NCBI GenBank assembly: GCA_963724665.1
Contig: CAVRVH010000008.1
Coordinates: 186,001 to 250,000 of the forward strand
Direction: 5' to 3'
Source of the DNA: DASUPK01 sp963724665
GTDB lineage: Bacteria; Actinomycetota; Thermoleophilia; Solirubrobacterales; 70-9
Length of the DNA stretch: 64,000 bases
Part shown: positions 35,412-43,271 of the stretch, in pieces
How the letters are laid out: every line of letters starts with the position of its first letter
Position numbering within the stretch: position 1 is the first letter of the stretch
Made by a program: the position numbers and the translations under genes
Notes under the pieces: generated by a model
Databases searched by the model: none
What the model saw: the letters and a program-made list of their open reading frames with translations, nothing else
What the model was told of the DNA's origin: nothing

Positions 35412-36275
35412 TTACTTCAATAGCCGAGACAGACGCCGGTCCTTGAGCACACGCCCGCCGGTCTGCTCCTCCGGGCAGTAGTTCATCTGGTGCTCGGCGA
35501 AGAAGACCGCTTCGATCGTCGTGCCGCATCGAGGGCACGGCTCTCCTTCGCGGCGGTGGACCTGCAGGGGCATCGGCATCTTGTCCGGGATCTGCTCGCC
35601 GATGACCTCCTCGTAGTGGTCGATCGCATCGCCGAGGACGTGGAGAGCTTCGTGGAGCGCCTTCACCTCCTCGCCGCGCAGCTCGGATCCCTTCTTGAAG
35701 GGCGACAGCCTCGCCTCCCAGAGGATTTCGTCGACCCAGGAGCGGCCGATCCCGGCGATGTCGCGCTGGTGCCGGAGCAGGGGGTGGAGGTGCCGGGGCT
35801 CGTCGATCGCATCCCGAAACTCCTCCAGGGGCGGGGCGGGCCAGGCGTCGGGGCCGAGGGTCGCCACCATCTCGTCGTCGGCGACCTCGTCACGACGCAG
35901 CAGCCTCGCCCAGGCCGCCTGCTTGGTGCCGAACTCGCGCAATCTGAGCTCTCGGCCGTCCGTGATCCGGACGAGGAGACGGGAGCGGCGGTCCTTCAGC
36001 GAGGCCCGCTTGTCGAAGAGCTGCAGGCGCCCCGCTGACATCAGGTGGATCAGGAGGGTGAGGGGCCCCGCTCCATCCGCCGGGGCGAAATCGACCGCGA
36101 GCATCTTGCCGATCCGCCGCACGCCCTCGATCCGTGCGCCGGTGAGGGCATCCAGGCTGGGCTCGAACGTCTTCAGCGTCGCCACGCCGGTGGCGAGCGC
36201 GGACTCGACCTCGGCGCCCTCGAGCGCGGTGCTCAGCCGGCGCGCAGTGATCTCCACTTCGGGTAACTCGGGCAT
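35412..36275 (-). CDS. Fpg/Nei-family DNA glycosylase
   Basis: 287-aa base-excision repair glycosylase/AP lyase. N-terminal 'MPELPEVEITARRL' supplies the catalytic Pro2 and Glu3 after Met removal; 'GIGRSWVDEILWEARLSP' is the helix-two-turn-helix region. The C-terminal zinc finger begins normally ('CPRCGTTIEAVFF') but its second half reads 'YCPEEQ', so the fourth Cys is Glu. The substrate (8-oxoguanine or pyrimidine lesions) cannot be set from sequence. A -10 box TACCCT (minus strand 36288-36283) lies 7 nt before the ATG, predicting a leaderless mRNA. Confidence 0.9.
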   Translation of the reverse strand: MPELPEVEITARRLSTALEGAEVESALATGVATLKTFEPSLDALTGARIEGVRRIGKMLAVDFAPADGAGPLTLLIHLMSAGRLQLFDKRASLKDRRSRLLVRITDGRELRLREFGTKQAAWARLLRRDEVADDEMVATLGPDAWPAPPLEEFRDAIDEPRHLHPLLRHQRDIAGIGRSWVDEILWEARLSPFKKGSELRGEEVKALHEALHVLGDAIDHYEEVIGEQIPDKMPMPLQVHRREGEPCPRCGTTIEAVFFAEHQMNYCPEEQTGGRVLKDRRLSRLLK

Positions 36276-36282
36276 GAAGTCA

Positions 36283-36288
36283 AGGGTA
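36283..36288 (-). promoter_or_regulatory. -10 box TACCCT of a leaderless start (glycosylase)
   Basis: Minus-strand TACCCT ends 7 nt before the ATG at 36275. A plus-strand TAACCT at 36298-36303 may serve nadA in the other direction. Confidence 0.45.
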
Positions 36289-36366
36289 GGGTGGCGCTAA
36301 CCTTTGGTCAGTTCATTCGCCAACCCCACGGGGCGGCGAACATCCACAGACAAGGAGCGGCTCGCC

Positions 36367-37395
36367 GTGCTTGAGCTTCCTACCGTCAACGAGCTTCCCG
36401 CCAAGCTGAGCGAGGAGGAGATCGCGACTCTGAGCGACGAGGTCCGCACGCTCGCCGCCGAGCGGAACGCCGTGATCCTCGCTCACAACTACCAGCTGCC
36501 CGAGCTTCAGGACGTGGCCGACTTCGTCGGCGATTCACTCGGCCTATCCCGCCAGGCGGGGAAGGCGGATGCCGACGTGATCGAGTTCTGCGGCGTCCAC
36601 TTCATGGCCGAGACCGCATCGGTCCTGTGCCCCGACAAGACCGTCCTGATCGCCGACCTCGGCGCCGGCTGCTCGCTCTCGGAGTCGATCAACGCCGACC
36701 AGCTCCGCGCCTGGAAGGCAGAGCATCCGGGCGCCGTCGTGGTCATGTACGTCAACACCTCGGCCGAGGTCAAGGCCGAAACCGACTACTGCTGCACCTC
36801 CGGCAACGCGGTTGCAGTCGTCGAGCACATCCTCCGCGAGCACGGCCCCGACACCGAGATCCTCTTCGGCCCGGACATGTGGCTCGGGGCCTTCGTCGAA
36901 CGCGAGACCGGGATCAAGGAGGACCCCGAGCGGCGCGAGCGGTTCCACGTCTGGGACGGCGAGTGCCATGTCCACGCGGGTATCCGCCCGACGGACATCA
37001 AGACCGTCCGCGACGAGCACCCGAACGCCGAGTTCCTGATTCATCCCGAGTGCGGCTGTGCCACCCAGGCCATGGAGTACGTGGCCTCGGGAGACGTCGA
37101 TCCCGACGGTGTCCAGATGCTCTCCACTGGCGGGATGCTCAACTACATGGAGAAGCATCCCGATGGCGAGTACATCGTCGCCACGGAGAACGGGATGCTC
37201 TACCCGCTCCAGCAGGCCGCGCCGAAGGCGAAGCTGATCGAGGCCAACCGGATGGCCTTCTGCAAGTACATGAAGATGATCACCCTGCCGAAGGTCCGCG
37301 ATTCATTGCGGGACTTCAAGCACGAGGTGAAGGTCCCCCGAGACATCGCCGAGCGCGCCACCCTGCCGATCGAGCGCATGGTCGCGATCGGCTAG
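36367..37395 (+). CDS. nadA: Quinolinate synthase
   Basis: Iron-sulfur enzyme condensing iminoaspartate with dihydroxyacetone phosphate to quinolinate in NAD synthesis. 'AVILAHNYQLPELQDVADF' and 'GDSLGLSRQAGKADADVI' open the first domain; cluster cysteines are in 'SVLCPDKT', 'PECGCATQAM' and 'RMAFCKYMK'. GTG 36367 is preferred because AAGGAG sits 9 nt upstream, giving 342 aa; an upstream TTG at 36304 would add 21 unconserved residues. nadC is 3 kb upstream; nadB is not seen here. Confidence 0.95.
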   Translation: MLELPTVNELPAKLSEEEIATLSDEVRTLAAERNAVILAHNYQLPELQDVADFVGDSLGLSRQAGKADADVIEFCGVHFMAETASVLCPDKTVLIADLGAGCSLSESINADQLRAWKAEHPGAVVVMYVNTSAEVKAETDYCCTSGNAVAVVEHILREHGPDTEILFGPDMWLGAFVERETGIKEDPERRERFHVWDGECHVHAGIRPTDIKTVRDEHPNAEFLIHPECGCATQAMEYVASGDVDPDGVQMLSTGGMLNYMEKHPDGEYIVATENGMLYPLQQAAPKAKLIEANRMAFCKYMKMITLPKVRDSLRDFKHEVKVPRDIAERATLPIERMVAIG

Positions 37396-37438
37396 CGACT
37401 TACGCATTCTTCTGTCCGAGCCGGTGTAATCCCCGAGT

Positions 37439-38545
37439 ATGTGGAGGCCGCTTCGGCTCGTCCCGCTCGGCACCCTTGCGGCGCTCGCGCTGCTCGTGCC
37501 CGCGATCGCACTCGCCAAGGGCGATGGGTCCGTTCAGCCACGCGTGGTGGGCGGCAGCACGGCCTCCGTCTCGACGTATCCGTGGCAGGCGGCGGTCGTC
37601 TTCAGCACGGCGCAGTTCCCTGGCGAGAACGCCCACCAGCGGCAGTTCTGCGGGGGCTCGCTGCTGACCTCCCGGATCGTCGTCACCGCCGGGCACTGCG
37701 TCGCCGACACAGATCCGGACTGCTCGCTCACCTGCGCGATCAGCGATCCGGGCGGCGACGGCACGGCGAAGATCGACCCCAACGACGTCGACGTCGTCCT
37801 TGGCCGCAGCACGCTTTCCGATACGAGCCACGGGGCCGAGTACGGGGTCAGCGCCGTCGTGCTGCGGTCGAACTTCGACGGCGACTACCAGGGAGACGGC
37901 GTGCCGCGATATGACGTCGCGTACCTCGTGCTCTCCTCGCCCTCCGGGCAGACCCCGATCAAGATCGCCGGCACCGACGAGGGCGCCCTGTGGGATCCCG
38001 GCAGCCCCGAGGACGTCAGCGGCTGGGGGAGCACCAGCGAATCCGACCCCACCGTCGACACGCTTCGCGCGGCAACCGTCGACGTGATTCCCGACTCCGC
38101 CTGCGGCAGTCCCACGGTCTACGGAAGCGACTTCGACTCGGCGACGATGCTCTGCGCCGGATACCTCAGCGGGGGCGTGGACAGCTGCTTCGGGGACAGC
38201 GGAGGGCCACTCCAGGCTGCGCTGCAGGGCGGCGGATACACGCTCGTCGGCATCACGGGCTGGGGTGATGGCTGTGCGCGTGCCAACTCTCCGGGCGTCT
38301 ACACCCGCGTCGCGGGCCCGACCATGCGCTCGCTGATCGCCTCGGACGTCTCGAGTATCGACTCGGCCTACGGCCTGCCCGTCGAGAGCATCTTCGACAG
38401 CGGCGGGCAGCCGCGGAGTGCCGCCGCGTCGCCCGGGGCCGCCAAGGTGGCCAGGGCACTCAAGAAGTGCAAGCGGATCCACAACCGCAAGAAGCGTCGC
38501 CGCTGCGTCAAGCGAGTCAAGGCCGGACGAGCGCGCAGGGCCTGA
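37439..38545 (+). CDS. Secreted trypsin-like serine protease (S1) with basic Cys tail
   Basis: 368 aa. Signal peptide ends near 'LLVPAIALA', then a short propeptide and the activation site 'PRVVGGSTAS'. The catalytic triad is complete: His in 'VVTAGHCVAD', Asp in 'YDVAYLVLSS', Ser in 'CFGDSGGPLQ'; disulfide Cys pairs are typical of chymotrypsin-fold enzymes. The specificity-pocket residue 6 before Ser is Asp ('VDSCFGDSGG'), predicting trypsin-like cleavage after Lys/Arg. The C terminus carries 'LKKCKRIHNRKKRRRCVKRV', one of the shared basic two-Cys tails. A trypsin-like enzyme could cleave such tails, including its own. Confidence 0.92.
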   Translation: MWRPLRLVPLGTLAALALLVPAIALAKGDGSVQPRVVGGSTASVSTYPWQAAVVFSTAQFPGENAHQRQFCGGSLLTSRIVVTAGHCVADTDPDCSLTCAISDPGGDGTAKIDPNDVDVVLGRSTLSDTSHGAEYGVSAVVLRSNFDGDYQGDGVPRYDVAYLVLSSPSGQTPIKIAGTDEGALWDPGSPEDVSGWGSTSESDPTVDTLRAATVDVIPDSACGSPTVYGSDFDSATMLCAGYLSGGVDSCFGDSGGPLQAALQGGGYTLVGITGWGDGCARANSPGVYTRVAGPTMRSLIASDVSSIDSAYGLPVESIFDSGGQPRSAAASPGAAKVARALKKCKRIHNRKKRRRCVKRVKAGRARRA

Positions 38546-38595
38546 TCTGGGCGGCAATCCCCCGGCCTGGTGGTAGGTTTGCGACCGGAGGGATC

Positions 38596-39474
38596 GTGGA
38601 GATCATTTTGCGGGTCGGGCTAGGAGTCGTGCTGGCGGGCGCAGCGCTCGCCAAGCTTGCCTCGCCGCGCGCCAGCATCGCCGGGATGGCCACCTTCGGA
38701 TTCGAGGGCGGCCCTTTGCGCCCGATCGCCTGGGCTGGGCTGATCGCCATCGAGCTGGGGCTGGGTGTCGCGGTCGCGCTCGGTTCGGACCCCGCCGCCT
38801 ATCTCGCCTCCGGGCTGATGCTCCTCTTCGCGGCGGTCACCGCCGGCGCGCTCCTGCGCGGTAGGGCAGGCGCGCCCTGCGCGTGCTTCGGTCCCCGCTC
38901 GAAGGTGTCGTGGCTGGGGGTTCTTCGCAACCTCGCGCTGGCGGCGGGGTTCGCTCTGATCCCGCTGGTCCATTGGAGTGCGCTCTCCACGGATGCCTGG
39001 CTCGGGATCGCCTCCGGCGCTGCGCTGCTCGCCTGTGGCGGGCTGACCATCGCGGTGCTGGCGCTGGCGCGTGAGGTCGGGATGCTGCGCCTGCAGCTCG
39101 GCACGCAGGGGGCGCTCGAGATCGCGGGGGAGGGTCCGGACGTGGGGACCCGAGCGGAGGCGCTCGTCAGCCGGCTGGCGGTGCCGGCGGCCAACGGCAC
39201 CGAGCAGCTCGGCCTCGCCGTCTTCAGCTCCGAGGGCTGCCATCTCTGTCAGACGCTGTCGCCCGCGATCGAGAACGTCGCCAACGATCCCCGCGTCACC
39301 GTTGGTGTCTTCGATGAGGTCGCCGACGCGGCGCTCTGGCGCGACCTCGATATCCCCGGCAGCCCGTTCGCGATCGCCACCGACGACGGTGGCACCGTCC
39401 TGGCCAAGGGGACCTTCAACAACCTCGCCCAGCTGGAGAGCGTCCTGGCGACGGCGGCGCGGCGCCGTGCCTGA
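38596..39474 (+). CDS. MauE-like membrane protein fused to thioredoxin-like domain
   Basis: 292 aa. Residues 1-150 form four or five membrane helices of the MauE/DoxX type ('ILRVGLGVVLAGAALAKLAS', 'WAGLIAIELGLGVAVALG', 'ACFGPRSKVSWLGVLRN'), a family needed for methylamine dehydrogenase maturation. After another helix and a linker, residues about 200-290 are thioredoxin-like with 'FSSEGCHLCQTLSPAI' (CxxC) and 'DIPGSPFAIATDDGG' (cis-Pro), resembling MauD. GTG start preceded by GGAGGG. The next gene overlaps by 8 nt. Expected to guide disulfide formation in the Cys-rich neighbour. Confidence 0.85.
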   Translation: MEIILRVGLGVVLAGAALAKLASPRASIAGMATFGFEGGPLRPIAWAGLIAIELGLGVAVALGSDPAAYLASGLMLLFAAVTAGALLRGRAGAPCACFGPRSKVSWLGVLRNLALAAGFALIPLVHWSALSTDAWLGIASGAALLACGGLTIAVLALAREVGMLRLQLGTQGALEIAGEGPDVGTRAEALVSRLAVPAANGTEQLGLAVFSSEGCHLCQTLSPAIENVANDPRVTVGVFDEVADAALWRDLDIPGSPFAIATDDGGTVLAKGTFNNLAQLESVLATAARRRA

Positions 39475-40042
39475 GCATCTGGACAGCATCACGGACGCGA
39501 TCGCCCGCGACACGTCGCGCCGCGGCTTCCTCGCCCGAGTCGGCGGCGCGCTCGTCGCGCTGACGGCCGCGCGCACCGTGGGGACGCTGATCGAGCCCGG
39601 GGACTCCGAGGCGTTCCACTTCTGTGGGCACACGTTCACCACCGGCTCCTGCCCGCACCCGACGGGGCTGCCGCGGATCGACTCTCGCGGCTTCCCCCTC
39701 CGCGCCAGCGACGGCCATTCGGTCGACGACATCGGGCGACCCGTCAATGATGCGGGCCAGCCAGTGGACGACGACGGCAACCTGTTGCGCGACGCCGACG
39801 GGCGGCCGCTGCCACCCGCCCCACGCACACAGCTATGCGACCGGGCAGGGGACATCTACGGCTTCCGTGCCCACATCGACGGCTCCTGGTACCGCTGCTG
39901 CGGGGGCAAGGTGCGCCAGCTGCGCGATTGCTGCGCGAACCGCAACACGCGGATCAACGGCGACGCCGCCCTCACCGGCTACTGCTACGGCGGGCGAAAG
40001 GTGTTCTGCGTCCAGTACTACGACACGAAGGTGCCCTGTTGA
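39467..40042 (+). CDS. Tat-exported Cys-rich MauA-like protein (methylamine dehydrogenase light-chain family)
   Basis: 191 aa. Twin-arginine signal 'TSRRGFLARVGGALVALTA' near residue 17. The mature part has ten cysteines, several paired ('WYRCCGGKVRQLRDCC'), and resembles the methylamine dehydrogenase light chain in size, export signal and Cys pattern (the light chain's 'YRDCCG' block). Only one Trp is present, so the two-Trp TTQ cofactor of MauA cannot form. About 40 Asp-rich residues ('DDIGRPVNDAGQPVDDDGN') are inserted near residue 90. GTG start overlaps the MauE-like gene; its stop overlaps the next TTG (TTGA). Confidence 0.7.
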   Translation: MPEHLDSITDAIARDTSRRGFLARVGGALVALTAARTVGTLIEPGDSEAFHFCGHTFTTGSCPHPTGLPRIDSRGFPLRASDGHSVDDIGRPVNDAGQPVDDDGNLLRDADGRPLPPAPRTQLCDRAGDIYGFRAHIDGSWYRCCGGKVRQLRDCCANRNTRINGDAALTGYCYGGRKVFCVQYYDTKVPC

Positions 40043-41517
40043 GCGCTCTCGAACTTGCGCTGGCCGTCGCTGCGCTTCTCGTCGGGGCGACCGGAACGTT
40101 CTCGCCGTGCGGGCTCTCGGCGATCGACACGATCGGCCCCACCGGCCACATCGGCGGCCGCCGGATCACGGCCGCGGCCTGCGCGACCTTCCTGCCCGGG
40201 GCGGTGGCGGGCGGGCTGATCACCTTCGGTTCGCTGGCCCTGCTCGGTCAGTTGCTCCACGGAGCGGGCGGCCGCGCGGCGTATGTCGCCGCGGCCGGGA
40301 TCGCGCTGCTCGCCGCAGTACTCGAGGCACGAGGAACACGGATCGTGCCGCAGATCCGCCGCCAGCTCCCGGAACACTGGCGCCGCGTGATGCCGATGCC
40401 GCTCGCCGCCGCCCTGTACGGCGTCCTGCTCGGCCTCGGCTTCACGACGTTCGTCCTCTCCTTCGGGGTCTGGGCTCTGGCCGGGGTCAGCCTCGCCGTC
40501 GCCGATCCGTCCCTCGGCCTTCTCCTCGGCGCTGCCTTCGGCATCGGCCGGGCGATCCCGATCGTGGTCCTGGCGCCGCTGTCCGGCAGCGATAGGGGCG
40601 TCCGGGCGACCGAGCTGATGTGCGAGCGCGACAGCGTCTACATGGGCCTGCGCCGCGGTGACGCCGCCGCGCTGCTGCTCGTCTCGGTCGCCCTGGTGGT
40701 CGCGCCGGGAAGCGCCGGAGCCAAGGGAACCCAGATCCAGCACGCCACCGATCCGTCCGCCACGGCAGACGCGCTGCTCTTCCAGCGGCTCGGAGGCCCG
40801 GGGGTGATCAGCCGCGGAGGCCCGGAGGTGGCGCTCCCCGGCAAGCACCCCGCTATCGGCGGACGCTTCGTCGCCACGGTGACGGGAAACACGATCCAGC
40901 TCCTCGATCGAAACAGCCTCGCCCCGATCGCTCAGATCAATGCCCCGGGCGCCGACGCTGTCGCCGTCTCGGACTCCTGGCTTGCCTACCGCGCCCCTGC
41001 CGGGGGAGGGGATGGCGTCTACATCCGCTACATCGCCAACCCGGCGTCGCCTGCGCCGCCGGCGCTCCTCGCGAGCGAGGGGGGTGCCTCGCAGCTCAGC
41101 CCTCCGTCGGTCGACGGGAGCATCCTGGTCTACGCGATTGCGACGCCCCGCGGCAGCCGGGTAGTCCAATGGGTGATGGGCACCCACAAGCACCGCGCGC
41201 TGGTCCGCTCGCCCCGGCTGCTGCTCTTCGATCCAGCCGTGAACGGTCAGTCGTTCGCCTACGTCCGCTCGGATGCCCGCCGCAGCCGGCTCATGGTCCG
41301 AGGCCGGCACCGACATGGGGCGGGCCGGATCCTCTTCACTCTGAAGCGATCGGCCGGGGTTCTCTACTCGGACGCCCTCACCGGCTCCGGTGCCTATGTG
41401 ACAGTGCTGAAGCCCGACGGCGCCAACGCGGACGCGTCGATCGTCGGCGTCACTCGCAAGCACCCAAAGCCGTTACGAGAGCGCGCGCCGCGCGGCGGCG
41501 GCAACCACAGATTCTGA
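40039..41517 (+). CDS. CcdA/MauF-like membrane protein fused to a propeller-like domain
   Basis: 492 aa. Residues 1-225: six or so membrane helices of the DsbD/CcdA/MauF type with 'GTFSPCGLSAIDTIGP' as the first redox Cys; a second Cys lies in 'TAAACATFLPG', but the usual later helix Cys is absent. One more hydrophobic segment near 212-232 ('ALLLVSVALVVAPGSAGA') leads to a C-terminal domain of about 260 residues outside the membrane with repeated strand patterns ('RFVATVTGNTIQLLDR', 'SILVYAIATPRGSRVVQW') suggesting a beta-propeller. TTG start overlaps the MauA-like stop. Convergent with the lipoprotein gene, abutting stops. Confidence 0.75.
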   Translation: MSALELALAVAALLVGATGTFSPCGLSAIDTIGPTGHIGGRRITAAACATFLPGAVAGGLITFGSLALLGQLLHGAGGRAAYVAAAGIALLAAVLEARGTRIVPQIRRQLPEHWRRVMPMPLAAALYGVLLGLGFTTFVLSFGVWALAGVSLAVADPSLGLLLGAAFGIGRAIPIVVLAPLSGSDRGVRATELMCERDSVYMGLRRGDAAALLLVSVALVVAPGSAGAKGTQIQHATDPSATADALLFQRLGGPGVISRGGPEVALPGKHPAIGGRFVATVTGNTIQLLDRNSLAPIAQINAPGADAVAVSDSWLAYRAPAGGGDGVYIRYIANPASPAPPALLASEGGASQLSPPSVDGSILVYAIATPRGSRVVQWVMGTHKHRALVRSPRLLLFDPAVNGQSFAYVRSDARRSRLMVRGRHRHGAGRILFTLKRSAGVLYSDALTGSGAYVTVLKPDGANADASIVGVTRKHPKPLRERAPRGGGNHRF

Positions 41518-42213
41518 TCACCAGTCCGGGGGAGGGGCGAACGCCCGCAGCGGAGGCTGCGCGTAGCCGACCGCTCGGTAGAGGGTGGCGCTGGGCTTGG
41601 CGATCAGCCAGCGTCCGCCGATCCGCTCCAGATAGATCACGTCGTCCTCGACGGAGACGTACTTTCGGTCGGAGAAGTGGTGGGTGACGGTGGTGGTGAC
41701 GCGCGCGCGGTCGTCTCCCAGTGCCTCCGGCTTCATCTCGGCGATCGCGGTGCGCCGCCAGGCCGGGCCGCCGTCGACCGGCCGCAAGCCGATCGAGGCC
41801 CGTAGGGAGGAGCGGCAGCCGCCCCTCCGCTTCGGGAGATCGCTCAGCGGGAGCCCTCCTGGTGCGATCAGCGCGCAGACCCTGGCGGCGTCGTGGGCGT
41901 CGAGGGCAGCGACGTACTCACTGACCGCGGCGGTGACCGCGGGGCGATCAGCGTCCGGCACCTCCCCGGTCGACTCCGGCCCATTGGCTGGGGACTCCGG
42001 GCTGGCCTCCGTGGCGGCTGGCCCCTCGGCAGCCTGCTCAGCGGTGTCGACCGGTCCCACCGCTCCCGGCGGGACCTTGGCCGTCGCCGTGCCGCTGCTC
42101 GGGGAGCCGACCGACCGCGTTGCCGTCTTGGCCGCGTGTGTTTCCCCGCCGGATCCACCGCAGCCCGCCAGTGCCAGCACCGCCGCGGCGACCAGGATCG
42201 CTCCGAGCTTCAT
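41518..42213 (-). CDS. Lipoprotein with NTF2-like domain
   Basis: 231 aa. Lipobox 'LALAGC' at residues 13-18 predicts lipidation of Cys18. A Ser/Thr/Ala/Pro/Glu-rich linker (about 19-85) leads to a C-terminal NTF2-like domain ('AVSEYVAALDAHDAARVCAL' ... 'VEDDVIYLERIGGRWLIAKP') of the kind used as a periplasmic-side stability or binding module. Function unknown. The ATG at 42213 fits the signal peptide and has a -10 box 7 nt upstream. Divergent from the transketolase pair. Confidence 0.8.
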   Translation of the reverse strand: MKLGAILVAAAVLALAGCGGSGGETHAAKTATRSVGSPSSGTATAKVPPGAVGPVDTAEQAAEGPAATEASPESPANGPESTGEVPDADRPAVTAAVSEYVAALDAHDAARVCALIAPGGLPLSDLPKRRGGCRSSLRASIGLRPVDGGPAWRRTAIAEMKPEALGDDRARVTTTVTHHFSDRKYVSVEDDVIYLERIGGRWLIAKPSATLYRAVGYAQPPLRAFAPPPDW

Positions 42214-42220
42214 TGGAGAG

Positions 42221-42226
42221 AGGCTA
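42221..42226 (-). promoter_or_regulatory. -10 box TAGCCT of a leaderless start (lipoprotein)
   Basis: Minus-strand TAGCCT ends 7 nt before the ATG at 42213. Confidence 0.45.
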
Positions 42227-42296
42227 TGGCGGTTCCGTCGGCGGCGAGATTTAGGCTGCCACTGGTGCTGCCCGCTGCTACCCTCGCCGCCCGGTC

Positions 42297-43271
42297 TTGA
42301 GCAAGCCGCAGCCCAAGACCATCCCGTACGACCAGGCTCGAGAGCAGTCGCCGATGGCGCACCTGAAGCCCGTCCCAGATCCCACTCCGGAGCCCTCCAG
42401 CAAGGCAGGAGGCAAGCCGTCGATCGCGGAGCTCGAGCGATACGCGACCGTGCTCCGGATCCATTGCGTCCGCATGCTCGCCGTCGCCAAGTCGGGCCAC
42501 CTCGACAGCTCGCTCTCGGCTGCCGACATCGTCGCCGCCATCTACTACCGAGTGCTCCGCCACGATTCCTCCAATCCGAAGTGGCCCGAGCGCGACCGCT
42601 TCGTCCTCTCCAAGGGACACGCCGCGCCGATCCAGTACGCGGCGCTCGCCGAGCACGGCTACTTCCCCGCGGACGATCTGATGGGGCTTCGCCAGATCGG
42701 CTCGCACCTCCAAGGACATCCCGACATGACCCGGACTCCGGGCATTGAGGTCTCGACCGGCTCGCTCGGCCAGGGCCTCTCGATGAGCGTCGGCATCTGC
42801 CTCGCACTGCGGCTGGACGAGCTTTCGGATACGTCGCAGGTCTTCACGCTGATGTCCGACGGCGACTGCCAGGAAGGCGAGAGCTGGGAGGGGGCAATGT
42901 CGGCCGCTCACTTCGGCCTGCCCAACCTGACCGCGATCGTCGACTACAACCACCTTCAGACGGACGGCACGACCGAGGAGGTCATGGACACCGGCGACGT
43001 CCGCGCCAAGTTCGAGGCCTTCGGCTGGGACGCCGTCGAGATCGACGGCCATGACATGGGCGCCGTCGTCGAGTCCCTGGAGCGGAGCCGCACGATCGAC
43101 CGGCCGTCCGCGATCGTCTGCCAGACCAAGAAGGGCCGCGGCGTCTCCTTCATGGAGGACCGCTTCGGCTTCCACGGCAAGCCGCCGAGCCAGGAGCAGG
43201 CAGAGCAGGCGATGGAGGAGCTCGAGGCGACCTACCAGCGGCAGACCAAGGCGCTCGAGGGGGCGAGCTGA
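42297..43271 (+). CDS. Transketolase, N-terminal subunit
   Basis: First half of a split transketolase (324 aa): the thiamine pyrophosphate and metal-binding part. 'KSGHLDSSLSAADIVAA', 'FVLSKGHAAPIQYAAL', and the TPP/Mg motif 'GDCQEGESWEGAMSAAHF' through 'IVDYNHLQTDG'. Transfers two-carbon units between sugar phosphates in the pentose phosphate pathway. TTG 42297 is chosen because a -10 box TACCCT (42279-42284) lies 12 nt upstream, giving a very short leader; ATG 42354 would remove 19 unconserved residues. The downstream subunit's ATG shares 1 nt with the stop. Confidence 0.93.
   Translation: MSKPQPKTIPYDQAREQSPMAHLKPVPDPTPEPSSKAGGKPSIAELERYATVLRIHCVRMLAVAKSGHLDSSLSAADIVAAIYYRVLRHDSSNPKWPERDRFVLSKGHAAPIQYAALAEHGYFPADDLMGLRQIGSHLQGHPDMTRTPGIEVSTGSLGQGLSMSVGICLALRLDELSDTSQVFTLMSDGDCQEGESWEGAMSAAHFGLPNLTAIVDYNHLQTDGTTEEVMDTGDVRAKFEAFGWDAVEIDGHDMGAVVESLERSRTIDRPSAIVCQTKKGRGVSFMEDRFGFHGKPPSQEQAEQAMEELEATYQRQTKALEGAS

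Noticed and set aside
39467..40042. True methylamine dehydrogenase light chain
   Set aside because: Only one Trp in the whole protein and no adjacent heavy-chain or MauG gene, so TTQ cannot be made as in known enzymes.
42210..42807. N-terminal extension of the minus-strand lipoprotein across the transketolase gene
   Set aside because: The frame is open but lies antisense to conserved transketolase sequence, and the lipobox fits exactly with the ATG at 42213.
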